A stretch of 64,000 nucleotides of DNA from Cohnella silvisoli. GTDB lineage: Bacteria; Bacillota; Bacilli; Paenibacillales; Paenibacillaceae. The translations under genes and the position numbers were made by a program. The notes beneath the pieces are model-generated. The model ran no database searches and was not told where the DNA came from. It was given only the letters and a program-made list of their open reading frames with translations. Shown piece after piece: positions 43,477 through 52,318 of this stretch; the stretch's first letter is position 1; every line of letters starts with the position of its first letter. The DNA lies in the NCBI RefSeq assembly GCF_021190915.1, contig NZ_JAIOAP010000021.1, forward strand, positions 1 through 64,000, written 5' to 3'.

Positions 43477-43923
43477 CTAAGGCCGAAAAATCGCTTTAAT
43501 GCCGTTGTGAACGAGCTCTATCGTCTCGATGGCCACATCGCTCGTCGCGGCATTCAGGCTGGGACCGCTCCATTTGGTCGGATAAGCTTCGAAAAAATTC
43601 CACCGGCACAATTCAATGCCGTCTTGCTTGTACAGAATAATAGATCCGCTTTTGCGCGAAATCGTTCCTAAGGAAGACTGAGAATACCAATTCCAAAGCT
43701 CTTGGGAGGAGGATAAGCCCCGCCTAAGCACGATTGGTGAATTCCTTACTCCCTTAGGCAGACGGTGAACGTAGCCGTTAACCCCGCCTTCGCGAATTTC
43801 CTCGAATTCGATTTGCGATTCCAAGCCTTGTACTTCGGAAAAGCCGGCAACCAGCATGCTATCCAGCTCCACAGCGAAGCGAAACGCTCCGTTCACTTTA
43901 TGGTTCATCGCTGCCACGGTCAC
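43477..43923 (-). CDS. Inner tube protein 2 (gp19/Afp5-like)
   Basis: 148 aa from a GTG. The tube-protein pattern is plain: NGAFRFAVELDSMLVAGFSE, then VQGLESQIEFEEIREGGVNG, LRRGLSSSQELWNWYSQSS, a hairpin, WNFFEAYPTKWSGPSLNAAT and VAIETIELVHNGI. Its motif arrangement is the same as tube 1 (44842-45276), but the sequence is well diverged. In Afp/PVC a second tube protein starts the tube on the baseplate; its place next to the adaptor fits that role. Confidence 0.92.
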   Translation of the reverse strand: MTVAAMNHKVNGAFRFAVELDSMLVAGFSEVQGLESQIEFEEIREGGVNGYVHRLPKGVRNSPIVLRRGLSSSQELWNWYSQSSLGTISRKSGSIILYKQDGIELCRWNFFEAYPTKWSGPSLNAATSDVAIETIELVHNGIKAIFRP

Positions 43924-43932
43924 GTTCCGTCA

Positions 43933-44148
43933 TCACCTCTTCCCGAATACGTCGAATACGTTTTGTTTATCCGGTTCATCGTTCAGCTTCCGGTTGATTT
44001 TCGATATTTCGTCGCACCACCGCCGACGTTCGCGATGATCCATGTTCATGACGTCATCATGGGGCCAATGGAAATAATAGGCGATAAAGCCGACTTCCTC
44101 GTAGATCCGCTCAGGCGGATAGGCTACGAGAGGCCCTCCGTTACGGAT
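43933..44148 (-). CDS. Small DUF6760-like injection-system protein
   Basis: About 65-72 aa, read in the frame that overlaps the end of the preceding gene. The sequence LVAYPPERIYEEVGFIAYYF, then HWPHDDVMNMDHRERRRWCD and EISKINRKLND, is the conserved small-protein pattern seen between tube genes in eCIS and some phage-like operons. There is no ATG, GTG or TTG start: the frame opens after an in-frame TGA. The only candidates are an ATC at 44148, or a codon right after GGAGGG (44132-44137), where GTA stands at 44125-44127. The end 43933 is certain, the start is not. Probably translated by coupling to the upstream stop codon. Confidence 0.7.
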   Translation of the reverse strand: MRNGGPLVAYPPERIYEEVGFIAYYFHWPHDDVMNMDHRERRRWCDEISKINRKLNDEPDKQNVFDVFGKR

Positions 44149-44501
44149 AAAAAATCGACTTCCACCTCGAACTCATGATCGCATTTCGGGCATGCCGTAT
44201 GCGCCTTCGGCGCTTCCAAATCGTTAATCTGACGATACAGATTTTGCAGGTAGGCCAAATCCGCCGTAAATAATTTTTCTATCGTTTTCGTGTCCACATG
44301 CTTTACTTCTCCCAACCGGGTAATGACGCGGGCTAGTAAAATAACGGTAAGATAACCTTGGTTCTGCTGAACGCGCGCATCGCGCATCGGCAGTATTTCA
44401 TCTGCCGCGGTTGCTAGCCGCATAACGCCGCGTTTGTGAAGAGTTCCGCTGTCATCCACATATCCGCGCGGGAGCTCGAATTCGTATTCGGTTTGAAATG
44501 C
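44124..44501 (-). CDS. Tail-assembly protein with zinc-ribbon-like end
   Basis: 125 aa from the ATG at 44501 (AGGAG ten bases upstream; a GTG five codons earlier is too near that site). The N-terminal strand FQTEYEFELPRGYVDDSG and the helix TVILLARVITRLGEV are typical of the small tail-assembly proteins encoded after the tube gene in contractile systems. The C-terminal CPKCDHEFEVEVDFLS has a CxxC knuckle; with only this pair visible, a full zinc site would need partners. Its last codons overlap the DUF6760-like frame. Role in tube or sheath assembly inferred from place. Confidence 0.75.
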   Translation of the reverse strand, partial: AFQTEYEFELPRGYVDDSGTLHKRGVMRLATAADEILPMRDARVQQNQGYLTVILLARVITRLGEVKHVDTKTIEKLFTADLAYLQNLYRQINDLEAPKAHTACPKCDHEFEVEVDFLSVTEGLS

Positions 44502-44616
44502 CATTCTCAGATCCACTCCTAACTCGTTTTATAAAAAAGGAAAACAAGAGAGAGGGCCTCCCTTGTTGGTGAATCATTATTCATTTTGATATAGAAACAG
44601 GCTGCTATTCTATCAA

Positions 44617-44802
44617 TAGCGTTACGGCATAACGCTAAATCGGCATTGTTGCCAAATACCGTCTAAATAACGTTATCCCCTAACGTTATTGCCCCGATAA
44701 CCCGCATCGAACGACTCTTTGGCACGCAATAGCGTTACAGCATAACGCTATTGCGGCTTTAGGAGCTTTCATCATACAAATAGAGTTATTTCATAACGTT
44801 AT
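44617..44802 (-). repeat. Array of four related hairpins downstream of tube gene 1
   Basis: This is within a 340-base gene gap. All four have a 5-nt loop closed by TTA/TAA. They are TAGCGTTA-CGGCA-TAACGCTA (44617-44637); AATAACGTTA-TCCCC-TAACGTTATT (44666-44690); a perfect 13-bp stem with loop CAGCA (44725-44755); and an imperfect copy with loop TTTCA (44780-44802). They could stabilise or end part of the transcript after the highly expressed tube gene. No U-runs follow. Confidence 0.85.
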
Positions 44803-44841
44803 CCAAGATGATTCAACCAATCCAATATTGGTTATTTAACA

Positions 44842-45276
44842 TTAAGCTGTACGAGTCATGCCTTCATGAGCAAGCTCTAGAAGTTCGATTGCCACTTCCG
44901 CGCCCGATCCGTTAAAGCCCGGAGCCGTGTAGCGGGTTGGCCAAGCTTCGATAACCTGCCAAGTAGCAACGTCTCCGCCTTCTTCATCGATGGCGATGAT
45001 CGTGACCGTTTTGCGTTCAACCGTTCCGTTAATGCATTCTTGTACCCAATCGTAGAGTTCCATGGATTCCGTAGAACCCCATTTAAGAGTGATGTTGCCA
45101 TACCGAGCTAGGCCCGGAAGCTTACGGGGGGTAATGACTTCATTTCCTTCCCGATATTGCACAACATCGAATGAAGCGTCGAATCCGGCAACTTCGCTGA
45201 ACCCGGCTTGCTCCAGTCCTTCGATCTCCACACGGAATCTAAAATTGCGGTACGGATCATTACGTTCTCCTGGCAT
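44842..45276 (-). CDS. Inner tube protein 1 (gp19/Afp1-like)
   Basis: 144 aa. PGERNDPYRNFRFRVEIEGL, then EQAGFSEVAGFDASFDVVQY, REGNEVITPRKLPGLARYGN, STESMELYDWVQECINGTVE and NGSGAEVAIELLELAHEGM are the defining blocks of the stacked hexameric inner tube of eCIS and phage tails. AAGGGG precedes the ATG. It follows the sheath gene after 32 bases. As the main tube subunit it should be needed in about the same large number as sheath, which fits the hairpin array that follows. Confidence 0.95.
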   Translation of the reverse strand: MPGERNDPYRNFRFRVEIEGLEQAGFSEVAGFDASFDVVQYREGNEVITPRKLPGLARYGNITLKWGSTESMELYDWVQECINGTVERKTVTIIAIDEEGGDVATWQVIEAWPTRYTAPGFNGSGAEVAIELLELAHEGMTRTA

Positions 45277-45308
45277 GGGTATCCCCTTCCGATCAATTTA
45301 TATTCGGG

Positions 45309-47021
45309 TTATTCCGATCCGGTTTTCTGAGTAATGCGGAAGACGACGAACTCGGCCGGTTTAACAGGTGCAACGCCAATGACGCAGATGAGGCGACCGT
45401 TATCGATATCGTCTTGAGTCATCGTGCTGCGGCCGATATCGATGTAGAACGCTTCGGAAGCGCTGCTGCCCATCAATGCGCCGTCTCTCCATATCCGGGT
45501 CAAGAAAGCATCGATCGTACGTTGAACGCGGGCCCATAATTGCTCGTTATTCGGCTCGAATACGACCCAGTTCGTGCCGCCCTTGATGGATTCTTCCAGG
45601 AAGATGAACAAGCGGCGTACGTTGACGTATTTCCAAAGGGTATTGGAAGAAGCCGTTCTTGCTCCCCATACGCGAATGCCTTGACCCGTAAACGAACGGA
45701 TCAGGTTCACGCCAACGGGGTTCAAAATATCTTGCTCGCCTTTGTTGTACTGAACGTCAAGGCCGACCACGCCGCGAAGAACTTCGTTCGCAGGAGCTTT
45801 CTGTACGCCGCGGGAAGTATCCGAACGGGAGTAGATGCCAGCGATCGTACCGGAAGGCGGAACGAAGATGTTTCTCTTGTCGAGCGGATCGAATACCGAC
45901 AGCCAAGGGTTATACAGCGCGCAATAGCTGGAATCGAACAGGTTGCGGTGCGTCATGACGTCCGCTACTTTCGTTTTCTCGCGCGGAATGTCCAAGATGG
46001 CGAATCGGCTTCCCAAGTTCTCGCAATGAGCGACTAGAGACAACTGGACATTCGCATCCGTTACGCCGGGAATGGCCATGATGCTTACTACGTCGTTGTC
46101 GATAAACGCTTGAATGCCCGTACGACGGCCAGGACCGCGGTCTTCGCCCATGAAATCGGAAGCGGCTATGCCGGATACGGAACCGTCCGTACCGCCGGAA
46201 AGCACGAATTCTACTTTACCGTCCGTGCCGATTCCGGAGATCGCATCGAATGGGTGCGTAGCATCCGTCGAAGTGATGAGTGCACGCACATTAACGAGGT
46301 TCGAACGTCCAGCGACTTTCTCCACGAAAGTAGGAGCTTCCGGATTCAAGGATACTTTCTCGAAGCTTTCGACTTCATCGCTGTAAATAACATGCAACGA
46401 GAATTCGCAGGTGGAGAGAATTTTAGTAGGCAGCAATGCATCGTCGACAACGTCTCCGGACAATGCGTCGGCAAGCTCGACCACATTGCCTTGTACGCTG
46501 ACGATGCGGTTGTATTGCGTTTCGCCTCCGGCAGTATAAGCGACGACATCGCCTGCATAGAAACCGCCGGTATTTTTAACGCGATAACGTTTGTCGGTTA
46601 CTTCGTAAATTTGCGTTTTGGCTTTGCTGGCATCGGTAATAACGACCTTTACCAAATTGCCCCAAGCTCCGGGGTTTTTCGTCGTAATGTTAAGCGATTC
46701 CGAGAAAGAACCTTCATTGGTAGCTACCTGCGCATCCGATGGTGCGACCCGCATGACGTAACAGCGTGATCCGCCGTTCGTAAAAAACTGGTCGACCGCA
46801 TAGGCCAGGTAACGATAGCTGCCGAACGCGCTTTCGGACAAATAAGAACCGAAATTACGCTGAAAATCGGCGGGACTGGTGATGAGCAACGGCAATCCTT
46901 CAACCGCTCCCCGTTGCGCAAGACCGATAAAACCGGCCGTGCTTGTGCTTACGCCGTCGAGCGGCTTGGAACCGCTCTCGAATTCTTCCACGTATACCCC
47001 AGGCGACAAATACTCTGCCAT
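45309..47021 (-). CDS. Contractile sheath protein (Afp2-4-like)
   Basis: 570 aa. The N terminus LSPGVYVEEFESGSKPLDGV and STSTAGFIGLAQRGAVEGLP are the universal tail-sheath opening. The C-terminal domain is also typical: FTGQGIRVWGARTASSNTLW, YVNVRRLFIFLEESIKGGTN, FEPNNEQLWARVQRTIDAFL, and a final DIDNGRLICVIGVAPVKPAE, then FVVFRITQ. The middle residues form the surface insert. It is the only sheath gene in the operon, whereas Afp has three. It has its own candidate promoter (47097-47124). Confidence 0.96.
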   Translation of the reverse strand: MAEYLSPGVYVEEFESGSKPLDGVSTSTAGFIGLAQRGAVEGLPLLITSPADFQRNFGSYLSESAFGSYRYLAYAVDQFFTNGGSRCYVMRVAPSDAQVATNEGSFSESLNITTKNPGAWGNLVKVVITDASKAKTQIYEVTDKRYRVKNTGGFYAGDVVAYTAGGETQYNRIVSVQGNVVELADALSGDVVDDALLPTKILSTCEFSLHVIYSDEVESFEKVSLNPEAPTFVEKVAGRSNLVNVRALITSTDATHPFDAISGIGTDGKVEFVLSGGTDGSVSGIAASDFMGEDRGPGRRTGIQAFIDNDVVSIMAIPGVTDANVQLSLVAHCENLGSRFAILDIPREKTKVADVMTHRNLFDSSYCALYNPWLSVFDPLDKRNIFVPPSGTIAGIYSRSDTSRGVQKAPANEVLRGVVGLDVQYNKGEQDILNPVGVNLIRSFTGQGIRVWGARTASSNTLWKYVNVRRLFIFLEESIKGGTNWVVFEPNNEQLWARVQRTIDAFLTRIWRDGALMGSSASEAFYIDIGRSTMTQDDIDNGRLICVIGVAPVKPAEFVVFRITQKTGSE

Positions 47022-47096
47022 GTTCCCCAGTTTCTCCCTTGATACGGTTATGATGTTCCACTCTAGATGCTCGTATGGGGAAAACCAGTTCCTCCT

Positions 47097-47124
47097 CTCT
47101 AAAATGGGTTTATCAAATCGTCAA
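47097..47124 (-). promoter_or_regulatory. Candidate internal promoter for sheath and tube genes
   Basis: On the minus strand TTGACG (47119-47124) is followed after 16 bases by TTAGAG (47097-47102), 76 bases ahead of the sheath ATG in a 173-base gap. The -10 is poor; eye judgement only. Confidence 0.35.
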
Positions 47125-47194
47125 CCGGAAACGCACTGCCCTGCGGCATTCGGCCCAATCAACGCCACACACATGATCAGCCGGATCGGCTAAG

Positions 47195-47989
47195 CTATAG
47201 GCTTATCGAAGGCAAATGTACGACTCGTCCGCCTTCCGCCGTCCAAACAGCTTTGAATTTGCGGTCACCCGCAACGATCTCGACATGAACCGGACATATG
47301 GCCGGCAAATGGCCCCGAAGGGGGATAACGACCATTCCGTTCTTGTCGCTCGTCGTTCGAACGGCAGGCAATAACCTCGTTCCGCGATTCCACTTCCGGG
47401 TGAAAGGCTGCTCCAACAGGAGGATAGATGGGTCTCCCTGCAAATCGGTTACCTTGCCCCAATCCGTTGCCTCGCCTTCTCTCTCGCGAACGACGAACGC
47501 ATCTCCCGGCAGAAGCTTGCCGTTACCGGGCGAAATCCGAATGCGATTTCCTTCGCCGCCCGTTTTCTCCTCCGCTAATCGTCCTCTTACCGCCACTTCG
47601 TCATCGACATAAGCCGACACTTGCGCTCCTGATAGCGGGTTGCCGGATTCATTGCACACTTTGACAATTAATCCCGTAGCCGCTGAAGGGGCTTTGTAGA
47701 CGATATTCGGCAATAAGCTTACGGTTAGAACCGGGGGCTGTGAAACATTGTCCAAAACAATCTCTCTGCGATATTCCAAATATGTAGGTGATGTGATAAC
47801 TAGAGTGCAAGTTTTCCCGGAGTAATCCAGAAACGCATAGCTGCCGTCCGAAGTCCGGATTGGCTTGCGGTCGGTTTCCGCCAAAGACATCCGAAAAGAG
47901 GAACCGCTTGGCGTTATACCCGTCCAAATATCGATGGGCTTGACCGCGAGTGTACAACGGGTAATAAAAGTTCTCTCCGCGCGGGTCAT
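47195..47989 (-). CDS. Carboxypeptidase-regulatory-like beta protein of the injection system
   Basis: 264 aa. An N-terminal beta-sandwich resembles carboxypeptidase-regulatory/Ig domains (TSDGSYAFLDYSGKTCTLVI, TSPTYLEYRREIVLDN). A second one is in VKVCNESGNPLSGAQVSAYV, and a third beta region ends with KFKAVWTAEGGRVVHLP. No enzyme residues. It starts 5 bases after the DUF4255 stop. Such proteins are often placed between the DUF4255 and sheath genes of eCIS loci. It might decorate the particle cap or outer surface; function not established from sequence. Confidence 0.65.
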   Translation of the reverse strand: MTRAERTFITRCTLAVKPIDIWTGITPSGSSFRMSLAETDRKPIRTSDGSYAFLDYSGKTCTLVITSPTYLEYRREIVLDNVSQPPVLTVSLLPNIVYKAPSAATGLIVKVCNESGNPLSGAQVSAYVDDEVAVRGRLAEEKTGGEGNRIRISPGNGKLLPGDAFVVREREGEATDWGKVTDLQGDPSILLLEQPFTRKWNRGTRLLPAVRTTSDKNGMVVIPLRGHLPAICPVHVEIVAGDRKFKAVWTAEGGRVVHLPSISL

Positions 47990-47994
47990 GAGCC

Positions 47995-48570
47995 TCAGCC
48001 CCCCTTGTCACGCAACGTAATATTGCGCTCGAGAACACGCGGTCCCGGCTTCACGCGGTTGGACTCAAGCAGAACCGGTCCTACGCGGTAAGCAAGCGAA
48101 AGCTTGTAAGGATTGTCTCCGAACTGCCACATCTGCGTAAGCTGTTCCGTGCTTAAGCTCTCTGCGGTAATGCGCAGCTCTTCATTATTCTCCGAGAGAG
48201 TTCCTTCCAAATAGGGGCTCCGGAGAACGGAGTTGTCATACAACACCTGCATAACCTTGCCCAGAACACGATGCTCGTCCAAAGTTCGCGTATGCAGATC
48301 GGCCGTGGAATGCGCCGTCAGTAAATAATGAAGATCGACCGCAAGCGGGGGATACCTTAGCACGCCGCCTTGAGGCAGCATTTCGTTGCGTCTCGCTTCT
48401 CCGTTCTCGCGAACGCTGCATAAGTAGAGCGAGAGGACGAAATCGCCTTTATCGACGGGTGATGCCATTCCGATTAAGTCCGGACGCGGCACAGGATCCG
48501 GAGACAGCTGCTCACGAAGCAGCTTCAACAAGCTGGAGCCGACATCCGCGATAACGGTATAACCTCCGAT
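47995..48570 (-). CDS. DUF4255 protein (Afp16/Pvc16-like tube cap)
   Basis: About 192 aa. The body is clear: LLKLLREQLSPDPVPRPDLI, VDLHYLLTAHSTADLHTRTL, DEHRVLGKVMQVLYDNSVLR and ELRITAESLSTEQLTQMWQF are the DUF4255 family blocks. Afp16-type proteins cap the tube end and set particle length. A common start-codon search gives a TTG at 48531, but that cuts off the conserved YTVIADVGSSLLK start. Reading on upstream gives ATC at 48570 with AAGGAGG seven bases before it, so a rare ATC start is likely. It lies between the AAA+ ATPase and the carboxypeptidase-like gene. Confidence 0.85.
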   Translation of the reverse strand: MGGYTVIADVGSSLLKLLREQLSPDPVPRPDLIGMASPVDKGDFVLSLYLCSVRENGEARRNEMLPQGGVLRYPPLAVDLHYLLTAHSTADLHTRTLDEHRVLGKVMQVLYDNSVLRSPYLEGTLSENNEELRITAESLSTEQLTQMWQFGDNPYKLSLAYRVGPVLLESNRVKPGPRVLERNITLRDKGG

Positions 48571-48663
48571 GAGTGCTCCTCCTTCCCGTATCCGGCAAAA
48601 TCCGATGAGAAAACTTAAATTTCGCCAAGATAATCCTATTATAACTGTAAAAAATCTGGCTGA

Positions 48664-50883
48664 CTATCCAAATGTTTCGTTGATTTCATCTAAATATGGA
48701 GCAAAAGTTTCTTTAACGAGAATTTTACCCATTTTCCTTAATTCTTGCCGGGCGGCGCGCACGAAATGGGCCATTCCGATCGGCTTGCTCTCGGCCGCGG
48801 CAAGGAAAGCGGCTGCCAGAACGATGTTCTTGATATGACCTCCGGAAACGTCCAAGCGTGACGCCAAAAAGGCCAAATCCAGGTTATCCGCAAGCGGAGC
48901 TACCGGGGGAAGATGCGCACGGAATATGTGCTCCCGCTCCGCGGAGCCCGGAAAAGGAAACTTGACGACAAAGCTCATCCGGCGAAGCAGCGCCTCATCC
49001 ATATTCTGAAGCAAATTCGTCGCCAGCACCGTAACGCCGTCGTATGCCTCGATCCGCTGCAGCAAATAGGCGGCTTCGAGATTGGCGTATTTGTCATGCG
49101 CGTCCTTCACTTCCGTGCGCTTGCCGAACAAGGCGTCGCCCTCGTCGAAGAAAAGGATAGCACCGCTATTCTCGGCTTCGGAGAACAACTCGCTAAGCCG
49201 TTGTTCCGTTTCCCCGATATATTTGCTCACGATGCGAGAGAGATCGATCCGGTAAAGCTCTAATCCAAGCTCCCCGGCGATGATCTCGGCAGCCATCGTC
49301 TTGCCGGTCCCCGGCGGTCCGGAGAACAACATGCTGAGTCCTTTGCCGTAAGGCAGCTTCCGGCCGAATCCCCATCGCTGGTAGACGGTTTCGCGATGCA
49401 GAAATCTGCTGCAGGCTTCCTTAAGCAGAGATTGCGGCTCTTCGGACAAAATCAGGTCTTCCCATGATCGGGCCGGAACGATCCGATCCGCCAGTTGGGC
49501 AAGCCTATGCCTGAATTGCCCGCGACAAGCGGTTTCCAGATCATTGCGGTTCGGATAGCGATCCCCGCGGCTTAATGCGAGCGCTTCTGCTTGGCGCCAA
49601 GCCTTCCCGATTTGTCCGGGCGTGAAGCGGTATTTGTCGGCAAGCTCCCGCCACAACGATTCCGGATATTCGCCAGCCGCATCGAGCGCTTCCACCGTCC
49701 AGAAAGCCTCGCGCGCGCCAGCATCCGGGACTCCGACCTCGCCATAGAACCACGTTGCCTCTTCCGGCAGCGGCAGTTCCGAAGGCTGGCGTTTCACATT
49801 GGACGTCCAGCAAACGAGCGGCCTGCGCGCAAACCGGCAATAGGTTTCCAAGGCTGCTTTCCATTGCTCGAGATGGGGAATCGCGCTCCCTGCTAATGCA
49901 TGTTCTTCCGCCAAACATATGGCTCCGTCCGTTAGGATAGCTTCCCTTACGATTCGAAGCATCGTGGTTTCCGCGCGCTCGGAATCCGTCGGGATGCTCC
50001 GCATGGAAACGACGAGAAGGCGCTGTCCTCTCGCGCTGGCAAGATGATGAAGGCGAAGCCTCTTGCCGCCTCCGATCGGACCGGACAGATGGAGGAAAGG
50101 AACGCTTGCCAAATTCGGGTTACTCTCCAAACCTTTTAGCGAAGCGCTGATCGAATCTCCCGGAGGAAGCATCGGAAGATCGGCTGCCGCTTGCGGCTCG
50201 AAGGTCGCAGTCGTATCCGATATCCGTGCGTCCAATGTCTCCGTTTGCAGCAAGAAACTGGTCGTCCGTTCATCCAGTCTCAGCGTTGTTTTAAGCTTCG
50301 GCCGCACCGGGCCACCGCCAGCATTCGCATATTTGTCCTCAGGCTCCAGCAACAAACTGCGAATGGCACCGCCTTTGCTCAAATACTGGCGTGCCCGTGC
50401 TTGCTCGTCCACCCGATCGCAAAGAAACCGATACGCCAAATCCGGCGTCGGCGCTCTGCACGTTACGTCATCGTTAAAATAAGCAAACCACTTCTCATAC
50501 TTGCGATTGCATTCCGCTGCAAGGCTGAGCACTAGAAAGCGGCGCTCCCATACCGTTAAGCGAAGCCGCGAGCAGAGTTGGGACAACGGCAAGGTTATGC
50601 CCGCCCCCATCGAAGCTTCCGCAGAAGCGGCGATGCTTCGCTCCCGGTTTCGGCGATCTTCGATATATTGAATCCATCCATCGGCCGGATGGTTTTCTTC
50701 GCCCCCATTTTCCCAATCCCGCAGCTCATCGGCGGTTACGATAAGCCCTTTCGATCCAATGAGCGGATTAGCGTGGGGATTTCCGCCGCCGATTTCGAGA
50801 AGCACCCGAAAGCCGGCTTCAAGCCAGCCGAACTCATCTTCAAGATGCTCTTGCCCATTGCGATAAGGCTCTGGATGTACCAA
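48664..50883 (-). CDS. AAA+ ATPase (Afp15-like) of the injection system
   Basis: About 739 aa from a TTG at 50883. The frame is open to 50961, but AGGAG lies ten bases before this TTG and the extra 26 codons are Cys/Arg junk overlapping the phosphatase gene. An N-terminal helical and first, degenerate AAA module precedes an active one: Walker A FSGPPGTGKTMAAEI, Walker B ILFFDEGDALFG, sensor region VTVLATNLLQNMDEALLRRM. All eCIS clusters carry this ATPase; it is thought to help assembly. It lies first in the structural part of the operon. Confidence 0.92.
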   Translation of the reverse strand: MVHPEPYRNGQEHLEDEFGWLEAGFRVLLEIGGGNPHANPLIGSKGLIVTADELRDWENGGEENHPADGWIQYIEDRRNRERSIAASAEASMGAGITLPLSQLCSRLRLTVWERRFLVLSLAAECNRKYEKWFAYFNDDVTCRAPTPDLAYRFLCDRVDEQARARQYLSKGGAIRSLLLEPEDKYANAGGGPVRPKLKTTLRLDERTTSFLLQTETLDARISDTTATFEPQAAADLPMLPPGDSISASLKGLESNPNLASVPFLHLSGPIGGGKRLRLHHLASARGQRLLVVSMRSIPTDSERAETTMLRIVREAILTDGAICLAEEHALAGSAIPHLEQWKAALETYCRFARRPLVCWTSNVKRQPSELPLPEEATWFYGEVGVPDAGAREAFWTVEALDAAGEYPESLWRELADKYRFTPGQIGKAWRQAEALALSRGDRYPNRNDLETACRGQFRHRLAQLADRIVPARSWEDLILSEEPQSLLKEACSRFLHRETVYQRWGFGRKLPYGKGLSMLFSGPPGTGKTMAAEIIAGELGLELYRIDLSRIVSKYIGETEQRLSELFSEAENSGAILFFDEGDALFGKRTEVKDAHDKYANLEAAYLLQRIEAYDGVTVLATNLLQNMDEALLRRMSFVVKFPFPGSAEREHIFRAHLPPVAPLADNLDLAFLASRLDVSGGHIKNIVLAAAFLAAAESKPIGMAHFVRAARQELRKMGKILVKETFAPYLDEINETFG

Positions 50884-50908
50884 GGCAACACATCTCCTCT
50901 TCCGCCTC

Positions 50909-52273
50909 TTAGCGGCGCAGCAAAGTAAGCACCGCGATATCGTCGGACTGCGGCGCTCCATCCGCGAACATAAATACGTGCATTAACAATGCGTCAATAA
51001 TCTCCGCGCTTGACATTCCCGGGGTCATCTCTAAAAATTGGTGCAGACGATCGGGAGAATATTGCTCCTGAGCCGCATTTTCCGCTTCCGTAATCCCGTC
51101 CGTATATAGAAGAAGCCGATCTCCATGCTCCAATGTCAAATAACCGTCGTGATACACAGCATCCTCCATTGCGGCAAGCGGCAAGCTTTTCTTCAGTTTA
51201 ATAGGCTCGATCCTGCCATCCGCGCGAACGACGTAAGGCGTGCAATGCCCGCCCTCGCTCATGACCACTTCCCCGGTGGAACAAGTAAACACCCCGCAGA
51301 CGATCGTGGCGAACACAGGAGGATTATCGCGCGCTAACTCATCGTTGACCATCGTCAGAAGTTGTCCGGGAGAAAGCCCCGGCCCCATTTTCCCTTTCAG
51401 CAGCGTAAGCGTTACGGCCATGAACAAAGCCGCGGGAATCCCTTTATCCGATACGTCTCCTAACGTAAAGAACAGATGGTCATCATCGATTTTGAAAAAA
51501 TTATAAAAATCCCCGCCGACTTCCTTAGCGGATTTAAGCAGCGCGCACACATCGTAAGGCTCGTAAGCCGAAGGCATCGTCCGCGGCAGGAAGCTCATCT
51601 GGATCGTGCCGGCGATTTGCAGCTCGCTCTCCAGACGCTCCTTGATGGCGGTCGTCCTCTTAAGCGCTTCGAGAGATTCTTCTACTTGCGCATAGAGTCT
51701 GGCGTTTTCCAAAGCGACGGCCATCGGCTGCGCGACATTCTCAAGCAACAGACGATCCCGTTTCGTAAATGCCCCTGTCCCTTTTTTGTTGATGACTTGA
51801 AGCACGCCTTCGACGCGCTGCCGGTTCAGTATAGGCACCGTCAGAAGATTCCGGGTATGAAACCCCGTATGTTCGGCAACGCGATTGGACCATCTCGGAT
51901 CGCTCACGGTATCGTTAACGATGATGCTTTGGCCGCTTTTCGCGACAAGACCTGCGATACCTTCGCCTGCTTTAAGCCTGATTTCCCGAACCTCTGCCCC
52001 TTTATCCCCCTGAGCCAGCTCAAAGAACAGCTCGTCTGTTTCGGGATCGACGAGAAGAACGGAAGCCGCCTCGACGGGAAGCACCCGCTTCGCGGTATTC
52101 ATAATGAGCTCCATCTGCTCGCGGCGCTTCAATGTAGAATTAAGCTGCATGCTGATATCGAATAACACCTTAGTTCGTCGAATCCTTTGCCCAAGAATGA
52201 TATACATCGATCCCATGCCCAGAGCGATGCCGCCCAACAAGGCTAAGACCAAGCCCTCCCACTGTCCGCTCAC
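50909..52273 (-). CDS. GAF-PP2C (SpoIIE/RsbU-type) phosphatase
   Basis: 454 aa. A single N-terminal membrane segment (LVLALLGGIALGMGSMYIIL) is followed by a GAF sensor (SVLLVDPETDELFFELAQGD, LLTVPILNRQRVEGVLQVIN), a coiled linker and the PP2C-like domain. Metal-binding Asp residues are in FTLGDVSDKGIPAALFMA and the C-terminal GAPQSDDIAVLTL. Such phosphatases dephosphorylate STAS antagonist proteins in partner-switching. The STAS and kinase genes are the two genes before it, so this is a complete switch. It ends 25 bases before the ATPase start, and cotranscription with the injection-system operon is likely. Confidence 0.9.
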   Translation of the reverse strand: MSGQWEGLVLALLGGIALGMGSMYIILGQRIRRTKVLFDISMQLNSTLKRREQMELIMNTAKRVLPVEAASVLLVDPETDELFFELAQGDKGAEVREIRLKAGEGIAGLVAKSGQSIIVNDTVSDPRWSNRVAEHTGFHTRNLLTVPILNRQRVEGVLQVINKKGTGAFTKRDRLLLENVAQPMAVALENARLYAQVEESLEALKRTTAIKERLESELQIAGTIQMSFLPRTMPSAYEPYDVCALLKSAKEVGGDFYNFFKIDDDHLFFTLGDVSDKGIPAALFMAVTLTLLKGKMGPGLSPGQLLTMVNDELARDNPPVFATIVCGVFTCSTGEVVMSEGGHCTPYVVRADGRIEPIKLKKSLPLAAMEDAVYHDGYLTLEHGDRLLLYTDGITEAENAAQEQYSPDRLHQFLEMTPGMSSAEIIDALLMHVFMFADGAPQSDDIAVLTLLRR

Positions 52274-52318
52274 TCGTTATCACCCGCTTTCGGCCAACCT
52301 GCCGCCTTTAATATCGCC

